Assembly (NCBI GenBank): GCA_907165065.1
Contig: OU015523.1
Coordinates: 21,231,834-21,295,833, forward strand
Reading direction: 5' to 3'
DNA: 64,000 bases
From: Caprimulgus europaeus
Taxonomy: Eukaryota > Chordata > Aves > Caprimulgiformes > Caprimulgidae
Shown: piece by piece, positions 38,301 to 50,149 of the stretch
Position numbering within the stretch: position 1 is the stretch's first letter
How the letters are laid out: the number at the start of each line of letters is the position of its first letter
The notes under the pieces: generated by a model
What the model was told of the DNA's origin: nothing
What the model saw: the letters and a program-made list of their open reading frames with translations, nothing else
The model's database searches: none
Translations under genes and position numbers: made by a program

Positions 38301-38769
38301 TTGAGTGCCATTTAACATATCTCTCTGACATTAGTTAAATGTGCCTTTCTCAAATAGCATCTGTTTGTGTATATCTGAAAAAATGTGGTTTCCTGGAATA
38401 AGTGCTTAAAAATAGACTAAGAAAAGACTACTTTTAGGAGTTCACCAGTATAAGAAGGTCTGTAATCTGTCCATGAAACTAGGTATGCATATGTTCAAAT
38501 GTTTACAATACAGGAGTTATCAGAATTTGGATTATTTTCAATAGTGCTATATTCCATTCTTTAACATGAAATTAATGCGTAAAACAATAGTTTTAACCTG
38601 CACTCTATTAGCTGCTCTTAAATGGTGTGTGAAAATGAACTCAAAAAGCAAGTATTGTCATTAGGCCCAAATCTGTCATATGTTGTTTGCACCTCTCTCA
38701 GGAAATGTTTAAAGGCTCTGAAAAACAGAAAGTGCTGAAAATCTTCAGTGCAGAATGGTATTTCTGTTG

Positions 38770-38784
38770 AACAACAACAACAAC
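38770..38784 (+). repeat. (AAC)5 simple repeat
   Basis: Five perfect AAC units followed by an A-run. Confidence 0.9.
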
Positions 38785-39339
38785 AAAAAGGTCAGTAGAC
38801 TCTGATCTTGGAAAGATTATTGCTGTCTGTTGGCCAGTCCTGCAGTCTTTCATTTACAGGATGCTCAACTTCCCAATTAACATGTTAAAGCTTTGCGCTC
38901 TGATGCACCGGTGTGCAGGTGCAGTCTCTCCTCCAACCCGCCTTTAACAGCTCTAAGGAAAGCTGACTATGGGTGTACAGGGGTGTCTGCTCATCCTCTT
39001 GATCTCTGCTGTTGTTTTCTTCTAGTCCACACTCTGCCTGCCCAGGCTTCTCGTGTCTCTGCTGGATAATTGGAGAGTATTCGCTTGTCCTTCCTGTGTA
39101 TACAACATTTTGCATAATGGGATCCTGATGCATAAAAGGGATTGCAGTAAAGCAAATAACAACAACATACAAAAAGGTCCTTTAATGGTGAGTAGACTCA
39201 TTGAAGTCAATATATAAGAGAAGCTCATGCATTAGTCTCTAAAGAGCACCTTGGCATAGTGTGGAGCTACATGATGCCGTGGGCTAACACCGGGAGCTTC
39301 TTGTCTCTGTAAAGGTGATTTCTTCCCTCCTTAGCCTTG

Positions 39340-40045
39340 ATCTAGTATATTTCAAACAATATAGCGCCAAATCTAAGCTGGACAAAAACTTCCCCCTCAC
39401 TCCATGTGGTTAACATGAGATGCTTCCTGCGGCAGCCCTTTGGAAACCCTGTCCTTGCTGCTGATGTGGTTCCTCCCCCCCCCACCCAGTCCTGTCGGGA
39501 CTACAGTAGTGTTCCTTGGGCTCGCCCAGAGTACCTATTTAAATTATAGATCTGGAATACTGCTGGCTCCCCTCCAAATCTCTGATCTAGTAGCTGTTTT
39601 TAATGATAAATTACATATGTTTAATAGCTCAGCTATTTTGTTTGGAACCTTCAGAACTTTGAGATGAATAGGCTCCAGTCTCAGTGATTTATTGCAATTT
39701 AATTTGTCAAGTTGTTTCAGCACTTTTTCTTACGCTCCTCTGACAGCAGTTCACCTTCACAAACCAAAGATAGGTATTTCCCTATTCTCTTCAGATTGAA
39801 GACCCACACAGAAACTACTTGGCAACCTCTGTGGGTTCTTTCTTCTCTTTGACCTCTTTTTCTCCTGCTCAGCTGATTAAATTTAGGGATTTTCCCATAA
39901 ACGTGCTATGCTCAAATCCTTTATCGCCACAATTATATCATACAATCCTTTTCATAAGCTGATTGATCACCAGTTTAATAGTAGGTACAATTTTTTTTCT
40001 AGAATCTCTCTGCTCTACATTTAAAATTTTTCTTTTGATTTCTAG
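39340..40045 (-). mobile_element. Ancient CR1/L3-type LINE polymerase relic, copy 1
   Basis: The plus strand follows, in order, the antisense of the LINE ORF2 segment running from the reverse-transcriptase region toward the endonuclease linker. Recognisable points are AAATCTAAG and CCATGTGGTTAACATG near 39.37-39.42 kb, and the CTTCAGAACTTTGAGATGAA to GTGATTTATTGCAATTTAAT block at 39.65-39.70 kb. A stretch near 39.97-40.04 kb matches the element's ...GTACTTAAAAAAAATTTTGC... region. Translating 39720 to 39646 on the minus strand gives LKQLDKLNCNKS then PIHLKVLK, the remains of the conserved NKSPGPDGIHPRVLKEL-type linker. The G-P-D-G core is lost and the copy is full of stops. Its 3' side is not recognisable below about 39.34 kb. 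Edges are approximate and the family name is from memory. Confidence 0.75.
39475..39483 (+). repeat. C9 homopolymer
   Basis: Nine consecutive C followed by ACCCAG, inside LINE relic copy 1. It is unusual in this AT-rich area and is a possible sequencing or assembly weak point. Confidence 0.9.
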
Positions 40046-40059
40046 TCTGATTGTAACCG

Positions 40060-40915
40060 TTCCCTTTCCTTGATCGTTGCCTGTCTCTGTTTCATCTAAA
40101 ATAATCTTTCCTGAACATGGATAATCAAATGCCCAGAATTCAAAGTAAGGTTTTGTATTTCTTTCTTTCTGGCTGCCCAGTTAAGTCTATGATTGCATTT
40201 CTGTCTTTTGTGATTGTGTTATACAAGGGCTTTGTATTTTTGCAGAAAAAATAAGTGTATTAAAGTCTGTAGGGTACTCGAATGGTTTCCACTTGAAAGT
40301 TTCCAGTTTATAAGAGATTTCTAATACTTGTCCCTGAGCACGTGACCTTGCAGTTGGTATAATTGAATTTATTCAAATTTCTATTAATCAATTTGTCATT
40401 TCTTTCTTTCCATGTGATATCCTAATTGTCATCTGTATTAACAGTACCTCAACATTAACATTGTGATCAGCAAATTTCATTTTTGCATTCTGACCTGTGT
40501 GCCAAGTCCTTAAAGAAAGATTGGTAGGTTTCAAGACTTTTCTTTGTACCATTCTCCTGCATCCTCATACTTTTTGTTTTGACATTCTTTAAGAAGGTCC
40601 TTAGCTATATCTACAACATTGCTACTAACCTGGGCTTTATTTAGCTTAACTTCTTATGTGGCAACATATGAAATTAGGTGTTAAAATCTAGACACATGAG
40701 TTCTATTGTATTCTTCCTTATGTATGTATACTGAATTTGTCAAAGATGGATGTCAAAGCTGCTTTGTGTGATCTGCATTTGGGACATCATAAGGATGCCA
40801 ACAGAGTTTTTCTCCTGTATTTACAATTGCTTTTATGCCCCTCTACTCCCTAGCAAAAAGCCTTACAAATTGCTGAGGTAATTTTAATGCCTGTAATTCT
40901 ACAGTACCATCAGCA
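40060..40915 (-). mobile_element. Ancient CR1/L3-type LINE reverse-transcriptase relic, copy 2
   Basis: On the minus strand, from 40915 down, the segment keeps the order of LINE reverse-transcriptase motifs. First come remains of the DPGNYRP motif (the bases for N-Y-R at about 40.89 kb). Next is LDFNT, a stop, then FHMLPHK at 40691-40653, matching the LDFQKAFDxVPHK motif A. KFADH at 40477-40463 matches the catalytic KFADD box, with the second aspartate changed to histidine. The rest follows the C-terminal part of the domain down to about 40.06 kb. Stops and the lost catalytic Asp show it is long dead. It overlaps copy 1 in motif content but occupies different DNA, so it is a separate copy. 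Confidence 0.8.
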
Positions 40916-43275
40916 ACTCATTAGATTTATTTTTAAGAAGTCTTAAACTAGATGGGTTGCTCCATGTACTTTATTTTTCTTCAGGACACGGGCTTTTTCA
41001 GAGCTATATGTATTTTTAAAGCTGCTTCTCGGTGTCTGCAGAGCTGTGCTGGCCAAAGGAACCCTATGAGAGCTTTGTGTCACTTTACAAAGAGCAAACG
41101 TATACCCTGTTGGTTTTGGCTGTAGCTGGTTCCCCCTCCGTTTCCCAGTTCTTCTGTTTTATTGATCTAGGACATGCTGGCTTTGGTGTGGCTGTAATTA
41201 AATTTTCTTAAGCATCCTCCAGGGTTAATTCCACTGCTTGTTGATTCCTACATTTATCTGAAGAAAAAATTCCTAGTTTAAAACCCCCCAAGCGTATCAT
41301 CCATTTTTGGGAACACTTTCAGCAGAAGGACATTTGGCTTGCAGACGACTGTCATTGGAACATCTCAGGGACCCTGCATGAGAAATTGCACCTAGATGGT
41401 AAACAAAAGACACTCCCTACCCCCTGCAGACTTTTAATTACAACATTGAAAAGATGAATCATTTGGGTGTCACTTGATTGGGGAACCTTCTGGGTGACTA
41501 AATCTGTCAGATGAGGTGACAACAGGTAATAGGTGTGAAATGCCCTGACATCTGGGAGACGTTTCCCAAAGGAGCATATTAGTGACTGAACAGCTAAATG
41601 GGTCACTGAATGAAGGGTGATGAACTGAAGGGGAAACAGAGGGCAAGGGGTGGTCTGTAGACCTTTTCCTGAGAAGAGATGAACCGTGACAACTGCATCA
41701 CTGGTGCCTTCAAGTGTGATGCTTACTTCCTGAGTAAGCTTCCTGTATAACTTGTTTGCTTTAACTGGAGATTGTAGATATCTCTTGTCAAATGGTCTTC
41801 AAAAACTTTATTAGGAAACCATCCTAATCTCTTTCATAAGATTCTATTCTTTGCAACCTTTTTGGAAACATGTCTTTAAATCTTATTGTACATTCAAGAA
41901 TTGTGTTGAGTTTTTTTGTTATTATTGAATAGAAGCACAAGTTAAGTAATAGGAATTGGGAAGCTTGAGGAGAAATGCAAAGAGTTGATCTTTTAGTTAA
42001 AAAGCATTTATTGAAGCAGTACAGAAAACTGGCAATTGAGTCAACTACAAACACTGTGTTGTGCAAATAACTCTCTGAGGTCAAAGTATTTTGCAAAATC
42101 ATTCCCCTCCCTTCATGTAATGATCAAGGCCACAGTGCAAATGCCTGTCTTAGGTCTAGAAAACCATCATTCTTTCAGACATGCATCACTGCATCTCCTA
42201 CTTGTATGATGTGGGACTGGAAGTATGTTTTAATTTTCACACACCTGAAGCCTTCAAGGGAAACTTCAGAAGCTACAAAGGTACCTTCAGCGAAGAGGAG
42301 GTGCACACTGTGTTTTTCCCATCTATCAGGAACCAGGAGCCATTGCATAAGATCAAGCCTGAGATCTGTTGCAAGGCAGGAGGTCCTTATCCTTTCTTTT
42401 CCAGTTCTCTCCTACTTGTGACACCTCAAAGCAGCCTGTCAATGTCCAGATGACTTTACTCCTTTCCCATGCTATAGCCCTTTTGAGCACTTATATCCTA
42501 CCCTGGCCTGAGATGTGTATTTTTCCTCTTGCCATGCTGGATTCTGAACTGAAACAGCAATGAATGAGAAACAAGTGAGAAAACATTTTGCTCATCTACC
42601 CATAATGGGTAGGTATACCACAATATACCAGAGAGATGCCACAGAATGTCACATTCCTGGTCATTCTACAGTGCCAAAACTTCTGCCTGCTTCCCAGCTG
42701 TGTGGGGCACATGGATAGATCTGGTCAGAAGCTTCAAACATTTGAAGAACTACCTGTGGCTCGAGAGAACCTGAAGCAATAAAGGTGCTCTGGTGCAGTG
42801 CCATGGGAGTGCACCAGATATCCCCGGCTCACTAGAGGCTGGAGCCAGTTCGGTAAGTCCTGTTTAAAGCCCAGGATGGGGCAGAAGATCATCTGCTCCG
42901 GGGGCTGGTGTGCTGATGGCTTGGGGTGACTGCAGTGGCTGCTCTGGGGCAAGTAAGGGGATTGCTGGGGGGGTTGTCTTCGTCTGTCTCCTCAGGGTAC
43001 AGAACTTGCCAGCTAGAGGAGAGGCAGAACATGGTGTCTGCTTTGCAACGTGGGAGCAGCTCCCCTGACTTCTGTTGGGATGTGTCTTTATTTTGTGTAT
43101 TAAAGTGCGTGCGCTCCCACTGAGCTCCAAACAGGGGACATCTTACTTCAAACAGAGAGTTGCTCTTCCTTGCATTCAGGCAGAATTTGGGAAGGGAAAA
43201 TCTTTGTTGCATAAGTTATTATCCAAACACCACAGGGGAGTTTTTCTAACTGGGAAAAGGAGACAGAAGGAATGA

Positions 43276-43290
43276 ACCACCACCACCACC
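43276..43290 (+). repeat. (ACC)5 simple repeat
   Basis: Five perfect ACC units between AT-rich flanks. Confidence 0.9.
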
Positions 43291-45075
43291 AAATATAAAC
43301 ACCCAAGGCCATCTCTTACAGAAACCTCTCCATGACAAACCCTTTCTTACAACATTGCTGGACAGTATTTATATTCCAGCCTTGGAAAATAAATGTTATA
43401 CCACAACATAGGAAATAGTTTAACACTTTACCAGTGCTATCATAACAAATTAATTTGATATTCATGGGGATACCACATATGCTTTCCTAGGTGTTCTACT
43501 GCCATTTCACTTTCACTAATGGGCACTTAAGTCATACTGATTTTTCCCCAAAGCCACATAATGATCTATAATATTCCTGAATAATTGCGCTTTAAGTGGA
43601 AGCTAACAGGGTTGACTACTCCCAGAAATATGTCAAAATATTTTTACTATTTTAAGTAGGAATTTGAATATTAACAGGACCCGCCAATATATTTAAATAT
43701 GCAGAAAAGTTTTACAAAAGAAAGGTCTGGAATATTGTTTTGAAGGTTAAAAAGTTCTCAAATGTTTTTTCCTGAATAATTTTTATAGCCATCTGCAGAG
43801 TAGCAGAATTGCTTAATTGTGTTAAAGAGAAAAAAGGGGAGGGAAAACAAAGTACAAGCTTTTGTGGTACAAAAATTGTAATTATTTAATAGTAGCTGAA
43901 ATAACTTCACAGTCTCCTTTATGCCATTGCTTCAAAATAAATCTTGGTTGCAGATATCCTTAAAACAGGATGGTATAGGCAGTTTGTGGGAGGGAAAGAA
44001 TTTTAAAAATTGATTTCTTTTCTGAATGGATGAACTTTGCTGCATTTCTCATTAATAGGTGTGCTAGGTACCTTTGTATCTACTATTTCAAAGCTTGAAT
44101 GAGTGTCTCTTGCAAGGAGGTGTTACTGCCCAGGATGACTCCAGCTTGCCCTGCAAAGCCTGTGGAGAGGCAGCTTGGGAAGGCAACGTGGTGCCTAGGC
44201 GGAGCTGGGCTTCCCAGACAGCTGGGCTGGACCCTGGCGTGCTGTGGGGCAGGCTTCCTCCCCAGAGCAGCTGACAGGGGCTTCAGCCTCATCTCAGGAC
44301 CATGAAGTGCCAGCTGTGCAAACATCCACTGCATCAGCTCTGTGCAGGACCTCATTAAAAACCGTTTGTTTGGACCTGTGAAGGCAGGCATACCTGGCGT
44401 GCGCAAGATGGGCTCCATGAACATGTTTGGTGTGTTACCCCTGCTTTTGGGAGTAGTAGAAGCGGGGAGCAGGGGCAAGAGGTGGATGGAAATGATCTGC
44501 TCTGAGGCAAATCGCAGCAGTCACAATGACTCCTCAGGGGCAGGAGCTCTGCTTCATCTGCACAGCTTTTGCATACTGGCCACCATGGTGTCACCAGGGA
44601 GAGCACAGAAAAGCTTCTGTGGTTGTGTCCTTGAGTGACCCTCAATTGTTAGGTCAGACCCTGAATGCCAGTGAGTGGAGAGCTGCCCTGTCATGCTCAC
44701 ATTAATGAAAGGGGGACGTCCAGGAACATGACTGAGTAGAAGAAGTGGAGCAGGAACATCTGTGTCCTCAGGAGGATCTGGAACCACTAAAGTATGTAAG
44801 TCTCCTTTAATTAAAGGATTTACCTGTAGTCTTAGAATATAAATTATATGCTTTGTTGTGCCTAATTTGGTGGCTGCTCTCCAGAGTCACAGCACTTACT
44901 CCTGAATGTACATGGAAATTTCTACGCGCAAAACTCAACACAAACCAAACTGTTGTGTCAGTCCCATAGCAGAATACACAGCAGTACCTAAGAAACATCT
45001 AACTTTTATCTGATTAAGAATTGTAAAAAATGAGGGCATAAGCCTTGCTCATGCATTATTGAAATGACTGCAGTG

Positions 45076-45310
45076 GCGCTGACGAAATGGCAAAGCGTGC
45101 CTGCTGATGCTGGAGGAAGGAAGGCTCATACGGCAAGATACGGGGAGCCCAGGAGGCCAGTGAGTGTATCGGCTGGGAGGGGTGAGGAGGCTCTGTATGC
45201 TGCTGAGCTTCCTCGCAGATGGAGGACAGGGAACAGACAGCGTCATCGCAAAATGCGTTGCATCCCATGAGGGTTTGGCTTGATCAAAGGGAAACGCTGC
45301 AGGAGACCGA
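45076..45310. other. Isolated CpG-rich patch
   Basis: About a dozen CpG dinucleotides in 235 bases, in a neighbourhood that is otherwise CpG-poor. Both strands hold open frames of 68-114 codons across it, but none is recognisable. It is too small and not GC-rich enough for a classic CpG island. It may be an unmethylated regulatory element, an alternative promoter or an unrecognised exon. Confidence 0.4.
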
Positions 45311-48300
45311 CAGTTATTCTTGTGTTTCCCTCTCTTTGGGTTAATGTTGAATTTGAGTGAGCAGCAGCTTTCCCCTGCTACAAGATCTTTCATGATATAA
45401 AACGTTGCCTCCCTTCTGAATCACAGCGATTAAAAATGTATGCATCCAATCCACCCCACGTGAAAAATTCACATCTCATTCCTCTCCTCAGCCCACTCTA
45501 CCTCAAAACACATTTACTCTTCAGAAGGCCAATTAACCTTTTCCTGCTTATAGCTCTGTTTTGGAGGAATCTCCATATTTGAGGCATCAGTAGTTATCAG
45601 TGAAAAACATTTTCAGGTAGAGGTTCCCTACCAGCTCTAATTAAAAGTCAGTGCTGGTAATGAACCTTTGCAGATGCATTCAGAGAGAGGCCCATAAATA
45701 ACGGGTGTACTGGTACAGTATAACACGCATGTTCCTGAAAAATTGGAAAGCTAAGACTCTGAGTCGGGGTTCATGTTGGATTTTGCCAGAGTCTCAGCTG
45801 GGTGCCCCCTCTCCCAGCAGAGGCTGTGGGGTGGGCTGAATGCACAGTGGTTCCTGCTGTGCACATTAAAGTCTGGCAAATTAAAGTGACATAAGTGGCA
45901 ATGTAAGTTCGTGTGCTGGGTTATGAACTCTGGTGGCAGAGCTGCAGACGTGATGCCTGTTGTCCTGTGCTAACTAGAGATGATGGCAGTAGCCTCTGGG
46001 ACAGGGATAGGACAGGCAACTGACAGTGATAACCTCTCCAGCCATCCCTGTTACATCTGATGGGGATTGAGACTCCTTATCTTTCTTGCATCACTCGGTG
46101 AAATAAAACAAAATTGTTAACAGAGCCACAGCTCTTTTGCAATATGTCTACAAAATATCCTTGAGTGATGGTCCTCTTTGAAGGGAAGTTCTGTTAAACC
46201 AAATAAGTAAAATGTAACTCACAGCAATTAAGGAATCTCTTCTTGAATTTCTAATGTTTCAGAAAATTTGTTCATGTTTTAGGCTGCACTCAGACTGGTG
46301 AATTCTGTTCTTCTGCATACTGCTTGCACTTTCAAAGCAAAGTGTCACTGAAGGCTATGTCTCTCTGGATCTGAAATATAGGTGCGAGATACATTTTGTC
46401 TTTAAAGACTTACTATACGCAGTACTGCTGTATTTAAGCAACTTTTTAAAGCCCTGTTTTTCCCCTCATTTACCTTTGGCACTGTGGGACTGCAGTTCTA
46501 TGACTGAGCAAACTAGTTTTTAATTGTAAGCTGGAGCCTTATTATTCTTTGGAGTAACGTTCAGTCCTTGCTGAAGCTATTTTAGGTGAGGAGCTACTCT
46601 TCTTTTCCCATCTTGTGTTTTGCTGTTGTAGCAGCCATGAGGATCAGGAGTAGACTACTGATCCTGCAGTGTTAACAGCTGAATTGAGGAGCCTGGGAAC
46701 TATTCCCAGTGTATCTGGTTGCATGTTCAGATTAGGTCTGGGAACCCACTGCCTGGTTTCCGTGAGAAGGAAAATCCAGTTGTATCAGCTGCATGGGAGC
46801 TGCTGGACTGAGCAGGCTCACAATCTGGGCATCCCGGGGACAAGAGCCCTGTGTGGAATTCAGAGTGTCCCTGTATCCTCATGCCTGCTGTCCCAGACCT
46901 ATTTTTTATTGTGAACCCCTCAAATGGCCTTAACTCAATAGGTCCAGGCAATGCACTGCAGATCTATGTTCTATTCCTGTATACATCAGTTTAACAACTG
47001 AGTTCAAGCTGGAGGCATTAATGCTGTATAATCAGAGTTCTTAAAACCAAAAGAGCTCAAGACATTGCAAATTTAAGGTTTCCAGCTAACCTGTGCATTC
47101 TTTCAGTTTTACAAACAAGCATATTTCACCACTACTACTTTAAATGCCCTCCCTCACCATTATTCTTTTATCAGTCTACTCCAAACATATGACAAGATCC
47201 ATTAAATGACAGAGATTATTAAGCTAATTCAAATGCAAGTCCAAGCAGAACACATGTAATTTCTATTTTAAATTAATAATAAAGTTTTACATTTTCCTAT
47301 TAAGTTACATTTGCAAAGTTAGCCTAAAGAAATAGTAATAAGTATCTCACCAGAGCAACTCAGTGCTAAGCTGACAAAACAGACAAATGTAGTACTTCCC
47401 ATTTAGCAGCATCCATAAAAGCAATTACTAAATTCTTTGCCACTATGAATCAACAGTTTTATTTAATGGAAATTTTCCAGTTTACACCAGTGCCTTGGTA
47501 ATATTACTTAAGGTAAAAAGAAATACCTGAAGTATGTCGACAATCAGAACTAACACAGTTGGGGTGGAAATGCGTGGTTGTATTTGCTTGTGGTTTTTTT
47601 CAAGTCACTAACAGAAATACTTGCTGTGAATTTGGAAGGAGGCACAGATGTCAGCATGAACTCTGAATCCCACGTTTTCTGCTTTCTGATCTAGTCCCTG
47701 GCACTTGTCAAAAAACCCAAAGGGTTGCTTTACATTATGTTCTCTTTAAATCAAGTAAAAGTCCCTCAGTCACAACCCTTTTTCTGAATCATTCCGCCCT
47801 CCTGGCCTGCAGACATCTGAGCGGCAGCTGGGAATCCCCAAAGACAGGAGCATTCACGGGAGTCTGCTTCTTTGACATTTAGGGTAGACAAACAGCTCCA
47901 AGGAAGTGGGACAAATAGATCCAAATGCTGGGGCTGGGCATAATACTGAAAAATTGCTTCACTTTGGGCTATTCTGCCTATTTTTACATGTAGCGTGGCA
48001 GTGAGAACTAGATTAGGAGGCCTGAGGAATTGAATGGATTACAAACAAAAAGCATTAAGCTAATCATAGGAGAGATGTTCCTTAAAGGCAAGGATGAACT
48101 AATGGCTGGATGTTCCTTCGTCCCTGTATTACAACCATGGAACAGTAAAACAGTCAAAACAGTAGCTGCATCCAAGCCAGGTCAGCCAGATTATTCATTT
48201 CTAGAAGTTTTATAAATATAGGAGTTGCTTAACATGGATTGCTTGCACAATCTTTAGATATACTCAGAAGAAGGGAATTCAAGGTCAGCAGTCCCTGAAG

Positions 48301-48606
48301 GCTGTCAAACTATTTACAAGTTGGCTATTTATAAGGACTAGTCTGGGAGTCCTAGAAGCAATAAGTTCTTAGGCAGGCAGTTTAATTTCTGCATGACACA
48401 GAAGAGGTGCTGTTTCTGTATCAGTGCCTAGATGCCATTGCAGTTCTCTTAAAATGTATTTTGCTATCTAGATTCTGGTGGTTTCAGGCTCACCCCCACC
48501 CACTCCACATAACCTGAAGAACTAAGAGAGCAATTAATATCACTACAGCGAATGTACTGTGCAAGCTCTAAAACATTTTCAGGGATGGCAAGAGTTAATC
48601 AGTAGT

Positions 48607-48636
48607 TTAATGATTAATATAGAATATTAATCGATT
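48607..48636. promoter_or_regulatory. AT-rich palindrome with HNF1-like core
   Basis: TTAATGATTAA at 48607-48617 matches the palindromic HNF1 core TTAATNATTAA. It forms the left arm of a wider inverted repeat, AATGATTAATAT / ATATTAATCGATT, with a 3-base spacer and a 1-base bulge. AT-rich palindromes arise readily by chance. Confidence 0.3.
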
Positions 48637-50135
48637 GACCTTGGGAGTACAGCATGCTAGAAAATAGCAGGCTGGAGGATTTGTTGCATTGCCACAAAAC
48701 ATTCTCTTGAAGAAAACATTTTCTTTTCTAAGGAAAGTGAAAAGTAGGGCATACTGGTTTCTGCAGACCAGAAAAAGCACATTACTTGCATTACTTATAT
48801 TAGGCTTTGGAACACTCAAGTGAGGTGGAAAATGTAGAAAAAAATTTGTGACTGAACTGTAAACATCACAAACTCAAAAGAACTGATGTACTGAACTGCG
48901 ATAAGCCTCCCATGAAGAGAGAGACTAGTTGTTCCTTCCTCAGTAATGTTGCCTACGAATATGTACATATTGTACCTTTTGTTCTTGTAGATAAGTGGAT
49001 GGTACATCCTAGAAGGGCATCACTCATTCTAGGAAGCAAATCTTTAAAAGTCATCTCATCTGGCTGTAGAACTTGAATGAAAGCAATGTTCCATACTCTT
49101 GATCTAAGAGCAACCATTTTCTAGAGCCAGTGTGCTCCTCCCAAATTTGTAAAACAAAATCAAAACCTTAAGCCCCACAATTTCCCTCTCAAAAGAAACC
49201 CCTTGAAGTGACATCAGGACTTGCCGGTGATTTTGTCTGTTAGAAGTTCAGGAAGGGATATTTTCCTAAAGTGCTCCTGCAACACCCTGTACTTATTTCA
49301 AGAGGACAGTTTGCATCGTGCTAAGGCAGTGGGGAGACAGTAAACAGAAAAGGGAATGTGATACAAATGCTGGCAAAAATCAGGGAAAGCAAGGTGGGAG
49401 CAGTATCACTCAAGCTGTCAGATCTGTGAGCAAGCTGAGTTATGGCAAACTCCTGCTATGAGGGAATTGCAGTAACTGAGCCTTGCACTCAGACATTTAT
49501 AAGGGTGTCCTGGGATAAATAAAGGCGCAGCCTCTGTAAACTCTGCAGTGAAGACAAACACCTTTGAACCACACCGGTTACAAGGCTCTATAAAGCATTG
49601 GCATAGCTGATGTTAATTATAAGATTTGTGTCTTGGTTTCCTATGTTGAAAGCAACTGTCAGCGTCCTCTTGGCTGGCAAGGAGTTAAATGCAAGGCCCT
49701 GGCCCAAGCTGCTGCATAAGGCAGGGCTGGCGTTACTGCAGTGTCTGTGTTGGCATACAGAGCGTTCTCAGTTCAGGGTCTCCACCAGAACATACAGCAA
49801 AATAGTAAAACCTCTTTGATTCCCAGGCAAAGCCTCAGCCGTCTGGGACCAGATCTTCTTAAAACAGTGGTTGTATTTTGTCAGATAAAAGACATTCAGC
49901 TTATTTTAAGATCATGCACTCAGACACAGCTATGTGTCACATTGAGCTTTGTTTAGAAGTCTGATCTGGATTATAAAGGCATTTCGGAAATCATGTGCTT
50001 ATCAGAAGTTTGAATCAGACTTGCTGTCTATAACCAAACTCGATAATCGGACTCCTGAACCATGTAATGGCTTAGCAAAAGAGCAGGGGACACGCAGGGA
50101 GACAGTGATTTAGCAGAATTTCACTCGGCATTCAA

Positions 50136-50149
50136 GCATGCTAGCATGC
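50136..50149. repeat. Perfect 14-bp palindrome
   Basis: GCATGCTAGCATGC is self-complementary with no spacer. It could bind a dimeric factor; no other evidence. Confidence 0.7.

Larger units (their letters stand above)
33760..39339. other. Non-coding block right of the CpG island
   Basis: No recognised coding exon beyond the candidate at 33.9 kb. The minus-strand frames at 34317-34643 (108 codons) and 34913-35242 (109 codons) come from the purine-rich plus strand and have no domain. A GC-richer stretch near 35.8-36.5 kb has overlapping frames on both strands and no recognisable protein. The minus-strand 95-codon frame at 38885-39172 is likewise unrecognised. The block is best read as intron or intergenic DNA. 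Confidence 0.55.

Noticed and set aside
38885-39172. 95-codon minus-strand frame just left of the LINE relics
   Set aside because: Looked protein-like, but I could not match it to LINE ORF2 or any other family; most likely chance.
45049-45393. 114-codon minus-strand frame across the CpG-rich patch
   Set aside because: No domain. The plus strand is also open, so the lack of stops reflects base composition. Kept only as a CpG-rich patch.
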